From Pantoea agglomerans NBRC 102470 (lineage in GTDB: Bacteria > Pseudomonadota > Gammaproteobacteria > Enterobacterales > Enterobacteriaceae): a DNA stretch of 64,000 nucleotides. This document shows positions 34,949 through 43,929 of the stretch, in pieces (position 1 is the first letter of the stretch; the number at the start of each line of letters is the position of its first letter). The notes beneath the pieces are model-generated. The model did not search any database. It worked only from the letters and a program-made list of their open reading frames with translations, and was not told where the DNA came from. A program made the position numbers and the translations under genes. The stretch covers positions 124,001 through 188,000 of the forward strand of contig NZ_BCZA01000006.1 in NCBI RefSeq assembly GCF_001598475.1, given 5' to 3'.

Positions 34949-35050
34949 TGTTGTCTGATGGTACTTAGTGAGGATAAGGACGGGGAAATGCGGTGCAACG
35001 GTTAGTAAGAAGATAAGGAGGTAACAAGATAAGGCGATAAGGAGGTAAAA

Positions 35051-35078
35051 CCGGATTCAGCCGGTGGGCTGAATCCGG
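35051..35078 (-). terminator. Terminator of the sugar porter gene
   Basis: Perfect 12-bp stem CCGGATTCAGCC / GGCTGAATCCGG with a 4-nt loop; on the minus strand it is followed by TTTTACC, just after the transporter stop. Confidence 0.85.
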
Positions 35079-35084
35079 TGGGAC

Positions 35085-36536
35085 TCAGGAGGCTTCAGCC
35101 TCTTTTGGCTTTTCACCAAACTTCTCTTTCATGTGTGACTCAATCTCTTCCAGGCTTTTGCCCCGCGTCTCTGGCACCATCGCCATCACGAAGATCAGCG
35201 ACCCGACGTTAATCGCGGCAAAGATAAAGAAGGTGGTGCTGCCGGCATATTCCATTATCGGTGGAAAACCAAAGGCGACTATCGCGTTAAAGATCCACTG
35301 TAGTGAGACAGCGCCGCCGGTTAACACGCCGCGCAACTGCATCGGGAACAGTTCCGACATCATCAGCCAGTAGACTGGCGAGATGCACATCTGCATGCAG
35401 AACAGGAACAGCAGAATACAGGCCAGGGCGAGGTAGCTCTGCATCAGGCTGGGAGCGATAAAGGTCATCACGCTGCCCAGCATAATCTGCGAAGCGACCA
35501 CCAGACACAGGCCGGTAATCAGCATCGTCCGGCGCGGAAAGCGACTAACCGCCCAGATACCTACAATCGCCGCCACCACTGAGACCACGCCGTTACCGAT
35601 GGTCGCGGCAATCGAGGCGCTGGTGCCAAGTCCGGTCTGTTTAAGGATGATCGGGGTGTAATACATAAAACCATTTACCCCGGTGAACTGGGCAACAAAG
35701 CCCAGACCGACGCCGATAACCATCAGGCGAATCACCCACTTCTCACGGATCAGGGTTTTCGCATCCGGCCCACGTTCCGCCGCTCTCGCCTGCTTCTTCA
35801 TCTGCGCCATCTCATGGCGCACTTCACGCGGCGTTTCACGCAGATACTTCAGGATCTTTTTAGCCTCTTTCAGACGCCCTTCCGCCACCAGCCAGTGAGG
35901 TGAGGCGGGAACGAAGAACGTGCCGATAAACAGCAAAAGACCCGGTACCATGGCAATTGCCAGCATGTAGCGCCACAGGTGCTCATCATGCAGCAGATAG
36001 CTCAGCAGCGTACTGGCAACATAAGCAATGAGCTGTCCGGTAACGATCATCAGCTCATTGCGGCTGACCAGCGGCGCACGCAGGCGCGGTCCGGCAATTT
36101 CGGCGATAAACACCGGCACGGTAGAGGAACCGCCACCGACAGCAATCCCCAGCAGGAAGCGCATTGCCACCATGACATTGACAGAAGGCGCCAGCGCTGT
36201 TCCCAGTGAACCCAGCACAAAAATAACCGCCAGGCTGCGTAGTGTAATACGCCGGCCAAACCGGTCAGAGAAGAAACCACTCAGGAAAGAGCCTATCGCG
36301 GCACCGAACACCAGCGAAGAGGCTACCAGCCCTTCAGTGAATGAATTCAGTCCAAGTCCACCCTGATCGGGTGGTGAGGTCATGTAGGGTAACGCACCCG
36401 AGATAATCCCGGTGTCATAACCAAAAGCCAGCGCGCCCATAGTGGCAACCAGTACCACTAAAAAAATGCGCTGGCGTACCGTATCCGCAGTCGCGTGATC
36501 GCCCGCTTCACCAGAGTCTGGTGTATTCGTACTCAT
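35085..36536 (-). CDS. Sugar-porter family MFS transporter
   Basis: A 483-residue, 12-span proton-coupled sugar importer. Sugar-porter marks: ALAFGYDTGIISGALPYM in span 1, DRFGRR between spans 2 and 3, the PVFIAEIAGPRLRAPLVSRNEL segment, PASPHWLVAEGRLKEAKKIL before the central loop, and PETRGKSLEEIE at the C-terminus. Closest by memory to the XylE/GalP/IolT group. It stands alone, with a strong terminator. It lies beside a carbohydrate operon but on the other strand; shared control is possible. Confidence 0.85.
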   Translation of the reverse strand: MSTNTPDSGEAGDHATADTVRQRIFLVVLVATMGALAFGYDTGIISGALPYMTSPPDQGGLGLNSFTEGLVASSLVFGAAIGSFLSGFFSDRFGRRITLRSLAVIFVLGSLGTALAPSVNVMVAMRFLLGIAVGGGSSTVPVFIAEIAGPRLRAPLVSRNELMIVTGQLIAYVASTLLSYLLHDEHLWRYMLAIAMVPGLLLFIGTFFVPASPHWLVAEGRLKEAKKILKYLRETPREVRHEMAQMKKQARAAERGPDAKTLIREKWVIRLMVIGVGLGFVAQFTGVNGFMYYTPIILKQTGLGTSASIAATIGNGVVSVVAAIVGIWAVSRFPRRTMLITGLCLVVASQIMLGSVMTFIAPSLMQSYLALACILLFLFCMQMCISPVYWLMMSELFPMQLRGVLTGGAVSLQWIFNAIVAFGFPPIMEYAGSTTFFIFAAINVGSLIFVMAMVPETRGKSLEEIESHMKEKFGEKPKEAEAS

Positions 36537-36735
36537 AATATCCCTGCCATTAATAGGTTAAACATCCGTTTGATTAAATTTCATACGGAATAGAAATGGA
36601 ACATATTTACCGAGTGGGTAAAGAAGTGTAGACGGTATTTAAAAGTTAGCTTTAGCAATGCGATTTTTATAACAGGGATAGTTAACCGGATAAATAAACC
36701 GGCGCAATAATGACGACGTGAAAGTTATTTTAACA

Positions 36736-37638
36736 TTAGGTTAACACTTTCAGTTCCTGCTGGATCCAGCTCAGGAAATGCGCGACGCGGGGAAACTGGG
36801 CAAATCCACGCGGGAAGACCAGATGATGGGCGCTAACGGGCAGACTCTCCTGTTCGGACAAGACTCTGACCAGTTTTCCACTGCGCAGATAATCCTCCGC
36901 CAGCAATTCACTTTCAAATATAAGACCGTGGCCTAACATCGCCGCCTCAAGACTCATATAAGAGCGATCAAAGCGAAATAACCACTCTTTATCTGGCTGA
37001 GGTAATTGCTGAGAAGCAAACCACTGCGGCCACTGAATAAGCGGCGACTCCGATAATATCAGCGCATGATGAATTAACTCAGCGGCCTGATTAACAGGAT
37101 GCTTTTTCAGATACTCAGGCGAGGCCAGCACCGACATTCTTTCGTGGCGGATCGTTTTAATCTCGAATGAGTTCCAGTCCGGGAATCCATGGCGTATCGC
37201 AATATCAATATTGTCGCGGCTGAAAGATAAATTCTCGTAAGAGCAGGAGAGCGTGAGCTGAAACTCGGGATAGCTGTCGCGAAATTTATGGATGCGCGGC
37301 AACAGCCACAGCAGACCGAAACTGGGCGCGCAGTGGATCCTGAGGTTGCTGCGGGCTTTCTCGTTACTGATGCGTGCAGTCGCCTGCGTCAGACTCAGCA
37401 GTATCGGACCAATCTCCCTGAGGTAATGCTCACCCGACAGCGTCAGCACTACGCCCTTTGCCGAACGATTAAACAGAATACAGCCCAATTCACGCTCCAG
37501 TTTTGCCAGCTGATGACTGGCCGCCGAAGGCGTAATACTTAATTCCTCGGCCGCACGCGCGACATTACCAAAATGGGCCACCTGCTCAAAAACCCGCAGT
37601 GATTTAATCGAAGGTAAGTGATCAGACTGCTTTTCCAT
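36736..37638 (-). CDS. GcvA-like LysR regulator
   Basis: A 300-residue LysR regulator of the GcvA/AmpR branch: PSIKSLRVFEQVAHFGNVARAAEELSITPSAASHQLAKLE (about 8-50), then NLRIHCAPSFGLLWLLPRIHKF and ISIRHGFPDW-type effector segments. ATG 37638 (GGAGAGGCGG upstream) is preferred; the frame open to 37731 reads into the promoter region. It is divergent from the SDR that starts the split-transketolase operon, with 197 bp between, so it is the likely regulator of that operon. Confidence 0.85.
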   Translation of the reverse strand: MEKQSDHLPSIKSLRVFEQVAHFGNVARAAEELSITPSAASHQLAKLERELGCILFNRSAKGVVLTLSGEHYLREIGPILLSLTQATARISNEKARSNLRIHCAPSFGLLWLLPRIHKFRDSYPEFQLTLSCSYENLSFSRDNIDIAIRHGFPDWNSFEIKTIRHERMSVLASPEYLKKHPVNQAAELIHHALILSESPLIQWPQWFASQQLPQPDKEWLFRFDRSYMSLEAAMLGHGLIFESELLAEDYLRSGKLVRVLSEQESLPVSAHHLVFPRGFAQFPRVAHFLSWIQQELKVLT

Positions 37639-37835
37639 CCGCCTCTCCACACTGGAATTTTGTGATGTGTGCCCATTTTTAAATCGCAGAATTGTTAACT
37701 GCATCAAACCAACAAATTCATTCAGCATCAAATGAATTTTTTTGCATTGCCAATATTAGCCGCTTTATCAATTCTGATCGTGACCCTGCCGGTAGCGATA
37801 CCGAACCACTAATAATTATTTTTCTGGAGTGGACA

Positions 37836-38585
37836 ATGTTACTCGAAAATAAAGTTGCGATTATTACAGGTGCCGCCTCTCAGCGCGGCATTGGCCGGGC
37901 CACAGCCGCCTGTTTTGCTCAGCATGGCGCGCGCGTGGTGGTGCTCGATTTAGATCTGCAGGCCGCCCAGGCCAGCGCACTGTCTTGTGGTGATGGGCAT
38001 CTCGGCCTGGCCACAGATGTGACCGATCCCCTCTCTGTTCGTCGTGCCATCGACCAGGTTCTTGAGCACTTCGGCCGTATTGATGTGCTGGTCAACAATG
38101 CAGGTATTACTCAGCCGGTTAAAACACTGGAAATCGGCATCGAGGATTACAACCGTATTCTTGATGTCAATCTGCGCGGCACGCTGCTGATGTCTCAGGC
38201 GGTGATCCCCACCATGCAGCAGCAGAAAGGCGGCAGCATCATCTGCCTGTCCTCGGTCTCAGCACAGCGCGGCGGCGGGATTTTCGGTGGCCCGCACTAC
38301 AGTGCCGCTAAAGCGGGCGTTCTGGGCCTGACTAAAGCGATGGCGCGCGAATTTGGCCCTGACCAGATACGCATTAATGCCCTGACGCCCGGTCTGATCC
38401 AGACGGACATCACTGGTGGCTTGTTACAGGATGAACGCCGCCACGCCATTCTCGACGGAATTCCGCTCGGCCGCCTTGGGTCCGCCAGTGACGTCGCTAA
38501 CGCTGCGCTGTTTCTCGCCAGCGATCTCTCCGGTTATCTCACCGGCATCACGCTGGATGTGAACGGCGGCATGCTGATCCATTAA
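37836..38585 (+). CDS. SDR-family dehydrogenase of the transketolase operon
   Basis: A 249-residue classical SDR: TGAASQRGIG cofactor loop, NNAG, catalytic Ser (CLSSVSAQ) and Y-S-A-A-K. The acidic residue after beta-2 (VVVLDLD) suggests NAD(H). ATG 37836 follows CTGGAGTGG; the frame open to 37692 crosses the promoter. First gene of an operon SDR-MFS-TktN-TktC. A likely job is oxidising an imported polyol, sugar or sugar acid to a keto sugar that the transketolase could cleave; that step is inference. Confidence 0.85.
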   Translation: MLLENKVAIITGAASQRGIGRATAACFAQHGARVVVLDLDLQAAQASALSCGDGHLGLATDVTDPLSVRRAIDQVLEHFGRIDVLVNNAGITQPVKTLEIGIEDYNRILDVNLRGTLLMSQAVIPTMQQQKGGSIICLSSVSAQRGGGIFGGPHYSAAKAGVLGLTKAMAREFGPDQIRINALTPGLIQTDITGGLLQDERRHAILDGIPLGRLGSASDVANAALFLASDLSGYLTGITLDVNGGMLIH

Positions 38586-38639
38586 ATAGCGCCCTTCCCT
38601 GCCCGCACGCCTGGCGGGCTAACTTCGGGAGTGAACATC

Positions 38640-39938
38640 ATGACCACGCTTAACCTGAGCGCAGCCTCTGCTGCGCGCGATATCACCTATCGCAAAATTG
38701 CCTGGCGCCTGATGCCCTGGCTGATGCTCTGTTATCTCTGCGCCTATCTTGACCGCGTCAATGTGGGCTTCGCTAAATTACAGATGATGGATGATTTGTC
38801 TCTCAGCGAAACCGTGTATGGACTGGGTGCCGGGATCTTTTTTATCGGCTACTTCTTCTTTGAGGTGCCGAGTAACCTGATCCTGCACCGTGTCGGCGCA
38901 CGCCGCTGGATTGCCCGCATTATGATCACATGGGGAATCATCTCAGCCCTGTTCGCCTTTGTAGAAACCGCATGGCAGTTCTACCTGCTGCGCTTTCTGC
39001 TCGGCGTCGCCGAGGCCGGTCTTGCGCCAGGTTTACTGCTCTACCTGACCTACTGGTTTCCATCACACCGTCGCGCGCGTATGACCGTGCTCTGGTTTGT
39101 CGCCATTCCACTTTCAGGGATGATTGGCGGCCCGCTCTCAGGCTGGATTATGGCGACCTTTGCAGGCTTTCACGGATGGGCCGGCTGGCAGTGGATGTTT
39201 ATGCTGGAAGCTATCCCCACTCTTATTATGGGATTAGTGGTACTGCTGGTTCTGAAGGATCGCGTTGAACAGGCAGAGTGGCTGGATGAAGATGAGAAAC
39301 GCCGCGTGCGTGCCGATCTGGACGAGGATAATCAGCAGAAAGCCTGTCATGGCACGGTAAAAGCCTTTGTCGCCGACCGTCGTCTGTGGCTGCTGGCGCT
39401 GATCTACTTCTGTGTGGTGATGGGTCAGTACGCCCTGACGTTCTGGTTACCGACGCTGGTGAGAAACTCAGGCGTCAGTGAGCCGCTGCATATTGGGCTG
39501 CTGACCAGTCTGCCTTACCTCTGCGCCATTATCTTTATGCTGCTGGCCGGGCGCAGTGGCGACCGCTATCGTGAACGCCGCTGGCATCTGATTGTTCCGA
39601 TGCTGATCGGACTCACCGGACTGACGCTGGCAACTCTGCTGAGCCATAGCGTCTCCCTGTCACTGCTCTCCCTTTGTATTGCCGCTGCGGGCATTCTTTC
39701 CGCCTCATCGCTGTTCTGGATGTTGCCGACCAATCTGTTAGGTGGCGTCTCTGCCGCCGCAGGCATCGCCGCCGTGAACTGCATTGCTAATCTGGCCGGT
39801 TTTTTCTCACCGTGGCTGATAGGCACCATCACCACCGCAACCGGTACGCCCGCTTCCGGAATGTACTTTATTGCTGCCGTCCTGCTGGGTGGCGCGCTAT
39901 GCGTGCTGCGCATCCGGGCAGCGGACGTTAATCGTTAA
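38640..39938 (+). CDS. MFS transporter, anion:cation symporter type
   Basis: A 432-residue MFS permease of the ACS family: LCYLCAYLDRVNVGFAKLQM in span 1 (the family signature), GLGAGIFFIGYFFFEVPSNL, RFLLGVAEAGLAPGLLLYLTYWFP. Members import organic anions such as sugar acids, tartrate or phthalate. This suggests the operon's substrate is an acidic carbohydrate. ATG 38640 is favoured over GTG 38631: GGGAG is 8 bases upstream. Confidence 0.83.
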   Translation: MTTLNLSAASAARDITYRKIAWRLMPWLMLCYLCAYLDRVNVGFAKLQMMDDLSLSETVYGLGAGIFFIGYFFFEVPSNLILHRVGARRWIARIMITWGIISALFAFVETAWQFYLLRFLLGVAEAGLAPGLLLYLTYWFPSHRRARMTVLWFVAIPLSGMIGGPLSGWIMATFAGFHGWAGWQWMFMLEAIPTLIMGLVVLLVLKDRVEQAEWLDEDEKRRVRADLDEDNQQKACHGTVKAFVADRRLWLLALIYFCVVMGQYALTFWLPTLVRNSGVSEPLHIGLLTSLPYLCAIIFMLLAGRSGDRYRERRWHLIVPMLIGLTGLTLATLLSHSVSLSLLSLCIAAAGILSASSLFWMLPTNLLGGVSAAAGIAAVNCIANLAGFFSPWLIGTITTATGTPASGMYFIAAVLLGGALCVLRIRAADVNR

Positions 39939-39950
39939 TCAGGAGGTAAT

Positions 39951-40793
39951 ATGACTGACTCTCGTCACGCTTCACACGTGCTCTCATTGCAGCAACGAGC
40001 CACCAATATTCGCCGCCATGCCTTATTAATGGGGCAGATTCAGGGGCAGGGATATATCGGTCAGGCGCTGGGTGCCGCCGATTTGCTTGCTGTCAGCTAT
40101 TTCCACGCCATGAATTACCGGCCGGATCAACCTGAGTGGGAAGAGCGCGATCGCTTCTATCTGTCGATTGGCCATTACGCTATCGCCCTTTACGCCGCCC
40201 TGCTGGAAGCAGGCGTGATACCTGAAGAGGAAAGGGAAACTTATGGGACTGATGAGAGCCGCTTGCCGATGTCCGGCATGGCTGCCTATACCCCAGGCAT
40301 GGAAATTACCGGCGGTTCACTGGGTCATGGATTAGGTATTGCCGTGGGTGCCTGTCTTGGGCTGAAGCAGAAAGGCTCGCAGGCACGAGTCTATAACCTG
40401 CTTTCAGATGGTGAACTGAATGAAGGCTCTACCTGGGAAGCGGCAATGTCCGCCTCACACTGGCAACTTGATAACCTGATCGCCCTTATCGACGTCAACA
40501 ATCAGCAGGCTGACGGCCATAGCAGTGAGATTCTCGCTTTTGAACCCATTGTGGATCGCTGGCAGGCTTTTGGCTGGTACACCCAGCGGGTTGATGGCAA
40601 CGATATCTCTGCTTTACAGGCCGCCTTTGATGCGGCTCGCAGCTGGCCCGAACCCCAGCCGCGCGTCATCATTTGCGATACCCGAATGGGCAAAGGGGTG
40701 CCGTTTCTGGAAAGTCGTGAGAAAAACCACTTTATTCGGGTCGATGCCGATGAGTGGGACAAAGCCCTGACCGCACTTGAGCAAGGAGTCTGA
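39951..40793 (+). CDS. Transketolase, N-terminal (ThDP-binding) subunit
   Basis: A 280-residue half-transketolase. It covers the pyrophosphate/Mg part: GSLGHGLGIAVGACLGLKQKG and the GDG-type motif here as LLSDGELNEGSTWEAAMSASHWQLDNLIALIDVNNQQADG (GDGExxE to NN). A partner with the pyrimidine domain follows immediately. ATG 39951 follows AGGAGG. Split transketolases of this kind occur in carbohydrate operons such as apulose-4-phosphate cleavage (AptAB). Confidence 0.85.
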   Translation: MTDSRHASHVLSLQQRATNIRRHALLMGQIQGQGYIGQALGAADLLAVSYFHAMNYRPDQPEWEERDRFYLSIGHYAIALYAALLEAGVIPEEERETYGTDESRLPMSGMAAYTPGMEITGGSLGHGLGIAVGACLGLKQKGSQARVYNLLSDGELNEGSTWEAAMSASHWQLDNLIALIDVNNQQADGHSSEILAFEPIVDRWQAFGWYTQRVDGNDISALQAAFDAARSWPEPQPRVIICDTRMGKGVPFLESREKNHFIRVDADEWDKALTALEQGV

Positions 40794-40794
40794 G

Positions 40795-41805
40795 ATGAGT
40801 TCACAACCGCAAAAAAAACGTCTGACCACATCCGCCATGATCGCCTCGATCGCCGCTGAAGGCCAGCCCACGGTTTCAGCTCCTTTTGGACATGCCCTGG
40901 TCTCTCTGGCAGAGCAGCGCTCAGATGTGGTGGGGCTGACGGCTGATTTAAGTAAATACACCGATCTGCACCTGTTCGCAGAGGCTTTTCCGAAACGCTT
41001 TTATCAGATGGGCATGGCGGAACAGTTACTGATGAGCGCCGCAGCAGGTATGGCGCGTGAAGGCTTTATGCCTTTTGTCACCACTTATGCCGTCTTTGCT
41101 TCCCGCCGCGCTTATGATTTTATCTGCATGGCCATCGCCGAAGAGAATCTGAACGTTAAAATCGCCTGCGCACTGCCGGGCCTGACCACCGGTTATGGAC
41201 CGAGTCATCAGGCGACTGATGACCTGGCAATCTTCCGTGGCATGCCGAACCTGACTATCATCGATCCCTGCGATGCACTGGAGATTAGCCAGGTGATACC
41301 GGCTATCGCTGAACATCAGGGTCCGGTCTATTTGCGCCTGCTGCGCGGTAAGGTTCCGCTGGTGCTGGATAAATATGACTATCGCTATCAGCACGGTAAG
41401 GCTCAGCGCCTGCGCGGCGGTAAGCATGCCGTTATTATCAGCAGCGGATTGATGACCATGCGGGCGCTTGAGGCCGCTGAAGCGCTGGAGAAGCAGGGGA
41501 TTGAGGTCGGTGTGGTTCACTCACCCATGATTAAGCCTCTGGATGAAGAGACCATCCTGCGTGAGGCGGGAGTAGCACTGCATCATAACCAGCTGGTTAT
41601 CACCGCTGAAAATCATTCGATAACCGGTGGCTTAGGCGAAGCTATTGCCGGCCTGTTAATGCGAAACCATGTGACACCGCGCTTTAAACAGATTGCGCTG
41701 CCGGATGCTTTCCTTGCAGCAGGCGCACTACCGACGCTGCATGACCGTTATGGCATCTCAACGGATGCCATGGTTAAGCAAATCACCGCCTGGCTTGAAG
41801 CCTGA
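40795..41805 (+). CDS. Transketolase, C-terminal subunit
   Basis: A 336-residue partner subunit carrying the pyrimidine-binding and C-terminal domains: the conserved Glu that activates ThDP in QMGMAEQLLMSAAAGMA, the TTYAVFASRRAYDFICMAI segment, GPSHQATDDLAIFRGMPN with the substrate His, and an ITAENHSITGGLGEA C-terminal fold. It starts at ATG 40795, one base after the TktN stop, with AAGGAG inside the upstream gene (translational coupling). The frame's upstream ATG inside tktN is less likely. Confidence 0.86.
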   Translation: MSSQPQKKRLTTSAMIASIAAEGQPTVSAPFGHALVSLAEQRSDVVGLTADLSKYTDLHLFAEAFPKRFYQMGMAEQLLMSAAAGMAREGFMPFVTTYAVFASRRAYDFICMAIAEENLNVKIACALPGLTTGYGPSHQATDDLAIFRGMPNLTIIDPCDALEISQVIPAIAEHQGPVYLRLLRGKVPLVLDKYDYRYQHGKAQRLRGGKHAVIISSGLMTMRALEAAEALEKQGIEVGVVHSPMIKPLDEETILREAGVALHHNQLVITAENHSITGGLGEAIAGLLMRNHVTPRFKQIALPDAFLAAGALPTLHDRYGISTDAMVKQITAWLEA

Positions 41806-41813
41806 TTCATATC

Positions 41814-41836
41814 AAAACCGGGCCTGGCCCGGTTTT
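41814..41836 (+). terminator. Terminator of the transketolase operon
   Basis: Perfect inverted repeat AAAACCGGGCC-T-GGCCCGGTTTT directly after the TktC stop, with flanking A and T runs. Confidence 0.9.
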
Positions 41837-42259
41837 CTTCTGCATAGGTTCGCTGCTGCCGTGGAAGATCATCATTGCATTACGTCACTTCACATCGGTC
41901 TGATTACTGATTGCAGTGGTCAGCACTCTCTGCGCATCAGCAACTACGCTGTATGCTGATAACAGCCACTGATAACCCGGTTCAATGCCATACAGACGTT
42001 ATTTCTCGCAATTCACTGTAAACAGCAGTGCGGTGAGCCATCGCCTTTTATCAGGTAGGCCGATAGGGGCTCTTCGTCCGTAAGCTGCCGATTTCATCTG
42101 CTTTACCCAATACAGTGAATCTGATGCCATGCAACTACCTTTCCGTCATGAGCAGACTGTGACAATCTTTTCGCGCTGATCAGGTTTTAATGGAGTTCCC
42201 TGCCAAAGCTGCATCTTGTATCGCACCTCTTCAAAAAAAATTTTATCGCGCAGAAAAAG

Positions 42260-42282
42260 TTATCCACTTTTTCTGTGGATAA
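42260..42282. promoter_or_regulatory. Inverted DnaA-box pair
   Basis: TTATCCACT (42260-42268) and TGTGGATAA (42274-42282, the exact box TTATCCACA on the minus strand) form an inverted pair with a short spacer. Exact or one-off DnaA boxes are expected near plasmid origins. Confidence 0.6.
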
Positions 42283-42412
42283 GTGAGGGATAGTTTCTGA
42301 GTATCTTTTTTCACTCTCTGTTCAGGACTTTACTGCTCTCAAGATACGCCTCTTTTCTGATCTTAACCGTTCGCCCTCAGGCCTGAAACGAGGGAGCGTT
42401 TAACTGCAGGCA

Positions 42413-42872
42413 TGGCGATTTCAGGCTGAAATTCTTGCATCTTTTATATTAAAAACAAACAGTTAATCACGAAATATCGCTGGCGGGCTAATGTTTGGAG
42501 AAAGGCCAGGCAGAGGGTTTAGCGGAGTGTGTGAAGCCGGTACGCTGTTACTGAGGTTCAGTGGGGGTTGATTGGTCACTAATGAACCAGCCCCGGAAAA
42601 TCATTACTTGCAATATTCTGACCGTCGGATGCGCGCTGACGGCGATGAGATTCATCAACGATAGCATCAGACGAAAAACGTTATCTCTGTTTATAGTGAC
42701 CTGTGCGGTTTGGAAGGGGCCTGGGTATCTGGCGAAAAAGTTCAGCGAAGTGGCGATTTCATGCAGTTTTTCAGCAAGAGATAATAAAGCAATTTATTAT
42801 ATTTCAATATCTTAAGCAGGAATTCACACTTAAAAATCTGGCGATTTCAGCCTGAAATTTGGGTATTCGCCA
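42413..42872. promoter_or_regulatory. Candidate parS centromere region
   Basis: Two copies of TGGCGATTTCAG(G/C)CTGAAAT lie at 42413-42432 and 42839-42858. The right copy is followed by TCGCCA at 42867-42872, and a half copy TGGCGATTTCA sits at 42751-42761. In P1/P7, parS combines heptamer A-boxes (ATTTCA type) with hexamer B-boxes (TCGCCA) and lies downstream of parB, as here. Confidence 0.65.
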
Positions 42873-42903
42873 TCTCTTTTAACGACGACTCGCTACAAAA
42901 ATC

Positions 42904-42932
42904 GAAAAAAAAGCCAGCGTTTATCGCTGGCT
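42904..42932 (-). terminator. parAB terminator
   Basis: AGCCAGCG-ATAAA-CGCTGGCT hairpin followed on the minus strand by eight T residues, 18 bp after the parB stop. Confidence 0.88.
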
Positions 42933-42950
42933 GATTTGAGTGCAGATACA

Positions 42951-43922
42951 TTAACGGTTGAGATATTTTTTCAGGGTCTCCGCAATAACTTTATCCAGCT
43001 CTTCCTGCAACTCTTTCGACTGCCGGTTAAATTCATAACTGAACATCCGCCCGCGTACCTTTTTACGGGCGAAGCGATCTTTATCCGCAAAAGACCAGAG
43101 CGCAGTCGCCTGGGTTTTATCTTTCTCCGGTTCTTTGATCAGAGTCTGGCTGCCCTGTCGAATCAGACGCAGAATATGATTTTTAAGCTCGTCCTCGGCC
43201 AGACCTTCACGGGCACAGACCACATCAATTTCCCTGGAAATGGATTTGATCAGAGCTTCAACGCTTTGCCCCGACTCACTCAACTTGTCAGCAGCCTGTA
43301 ACAACGCTTTATAGTCGGGATAGGTCAGCTCAGCGTGATTAGGAAAAAGTGAAATCAAATCTGATGGAACGCTGGCGGCCTGCAGGGCACGCGTCACTTT
43401 CGCCTGGGACAAACCCTGATTTTCAGCAATCTCCTTCTGCGACAAACCGCCATCTTTAAGTGTTAACAGACGCATACCCACTTCGCGCAGATTGTGTTCC
43501 CGTGCCGTCTGAATATCCTGCGCCAGTCGGCGGGCTTCATCAGCGGTGATGGCCGCGTCAGTGATCAGCACGTCCAGGCCGGTTTTGCAGTAGAGTGCGG
43601 CTGCACGACGACGTGAGCCATCCAGGATTTCGATGCGGTCATCGCGCATCACGCCAATAGCGGGAAAGAACTGCTGAAGCTTAATGGTCCGGATAATGTC
43701 GCGCAGCGAATCAGGTGTCAGGCCTGCCTGATCGCGACCGTTGGTTTCCATTGTGACGAACGTTTTGCTTTCAACGTCGCTGGCGGCAATGCGTTCAAAG
43801 CGAAACAGGGCGCGCTTGCCCGTTGCCAGAACGAATGTCTGGTTGTGCTGGCTGTCTGGCGTGTCATTTTCCAGTGGAGTCTGGCTGAAGGTTCTGCCAA
43901 TCGTAATTCTTTTTGCGCTCAT
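42951..43922 (-). CDS. parB: Partition protein ParB (type Ia)
   Basis: A 323-residue centromere-binding protein, close to P1 ParB (333) and F SopB (323) in length. It shows the CTPase-type box ILDGSRRRAAAL (about 99-110), then an HTH at about 158-181 (GLSQKEIAENQGLSQAKVTRAL) and a C-terminal dimer domain (about 260-323). It binds parS and stimulates ParA. ATG 43922 follows GAGG, 7 bp after the parA stop. Strong terminator downstream, and parS-like boxes beyond it. Confidence 0.9.
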   Translation of the reverse strand: MSAKRITIGRTFSQTPLENDTPDSQHNQTFVLATGKRALFRFERIAASDVESKTFVTMETNGRDQAGLTPDSLRDIIRTIKLQQFFPAIGVMRDDRIEILDGSRRRAAALYCKTGLDVLITDAAITADEARRLAQDIQTAREHNLREVGMRLLTLKDGGLSQKEIAENQGLSQAKVTRALQAASVPSDLISLFPNHAELTYPDYKALLQAADKLSESGQSVEALIKSISREIDVVCAREGLAEDELKNHILRLIRQGSQTLIKEPEKDKTQATALWSFADKDRFARKKVRGRMFSYEFNRQSKELQEELDKVIAETLKKYLNR

Positions 43923-43929
43923 ACAAACC

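Larger units (their letters stand above)
34742..35050. other. Intergenic region with detached plasmid signals and GATAAGG repeats
   Basis: No gene seen. From left to right it holds the pagP promoter region, a parS-like palindrome (34877-34903), an iteron-like 16-mer (34933-34948) and a short repeat (GATAAGGAGGTAA at 35012-35024 and again at 35036-35048, with a partial copy GATAAGGCG between). Confidence 0.6.
41837..42903. other. Non-coding partition/origin flank left of parB
   Basis: More than 1 kb without a convincing gene; the open frame at 42561-42815 runs through parS-type boxes and has no ribosome site. It holds degenerate iterons (41905-41920, 42012-42027, 42103-42118), an inverted pair of DnaA-type boxes (42260-42282) and the candidate parS region (42413-42872). 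Confidence 0.65.

Noticed and set aside
42561-42815. 84-residue open frame downstream of parB
   Set aside because: It has no ribosome site or family features and runs through parS-type boxes.
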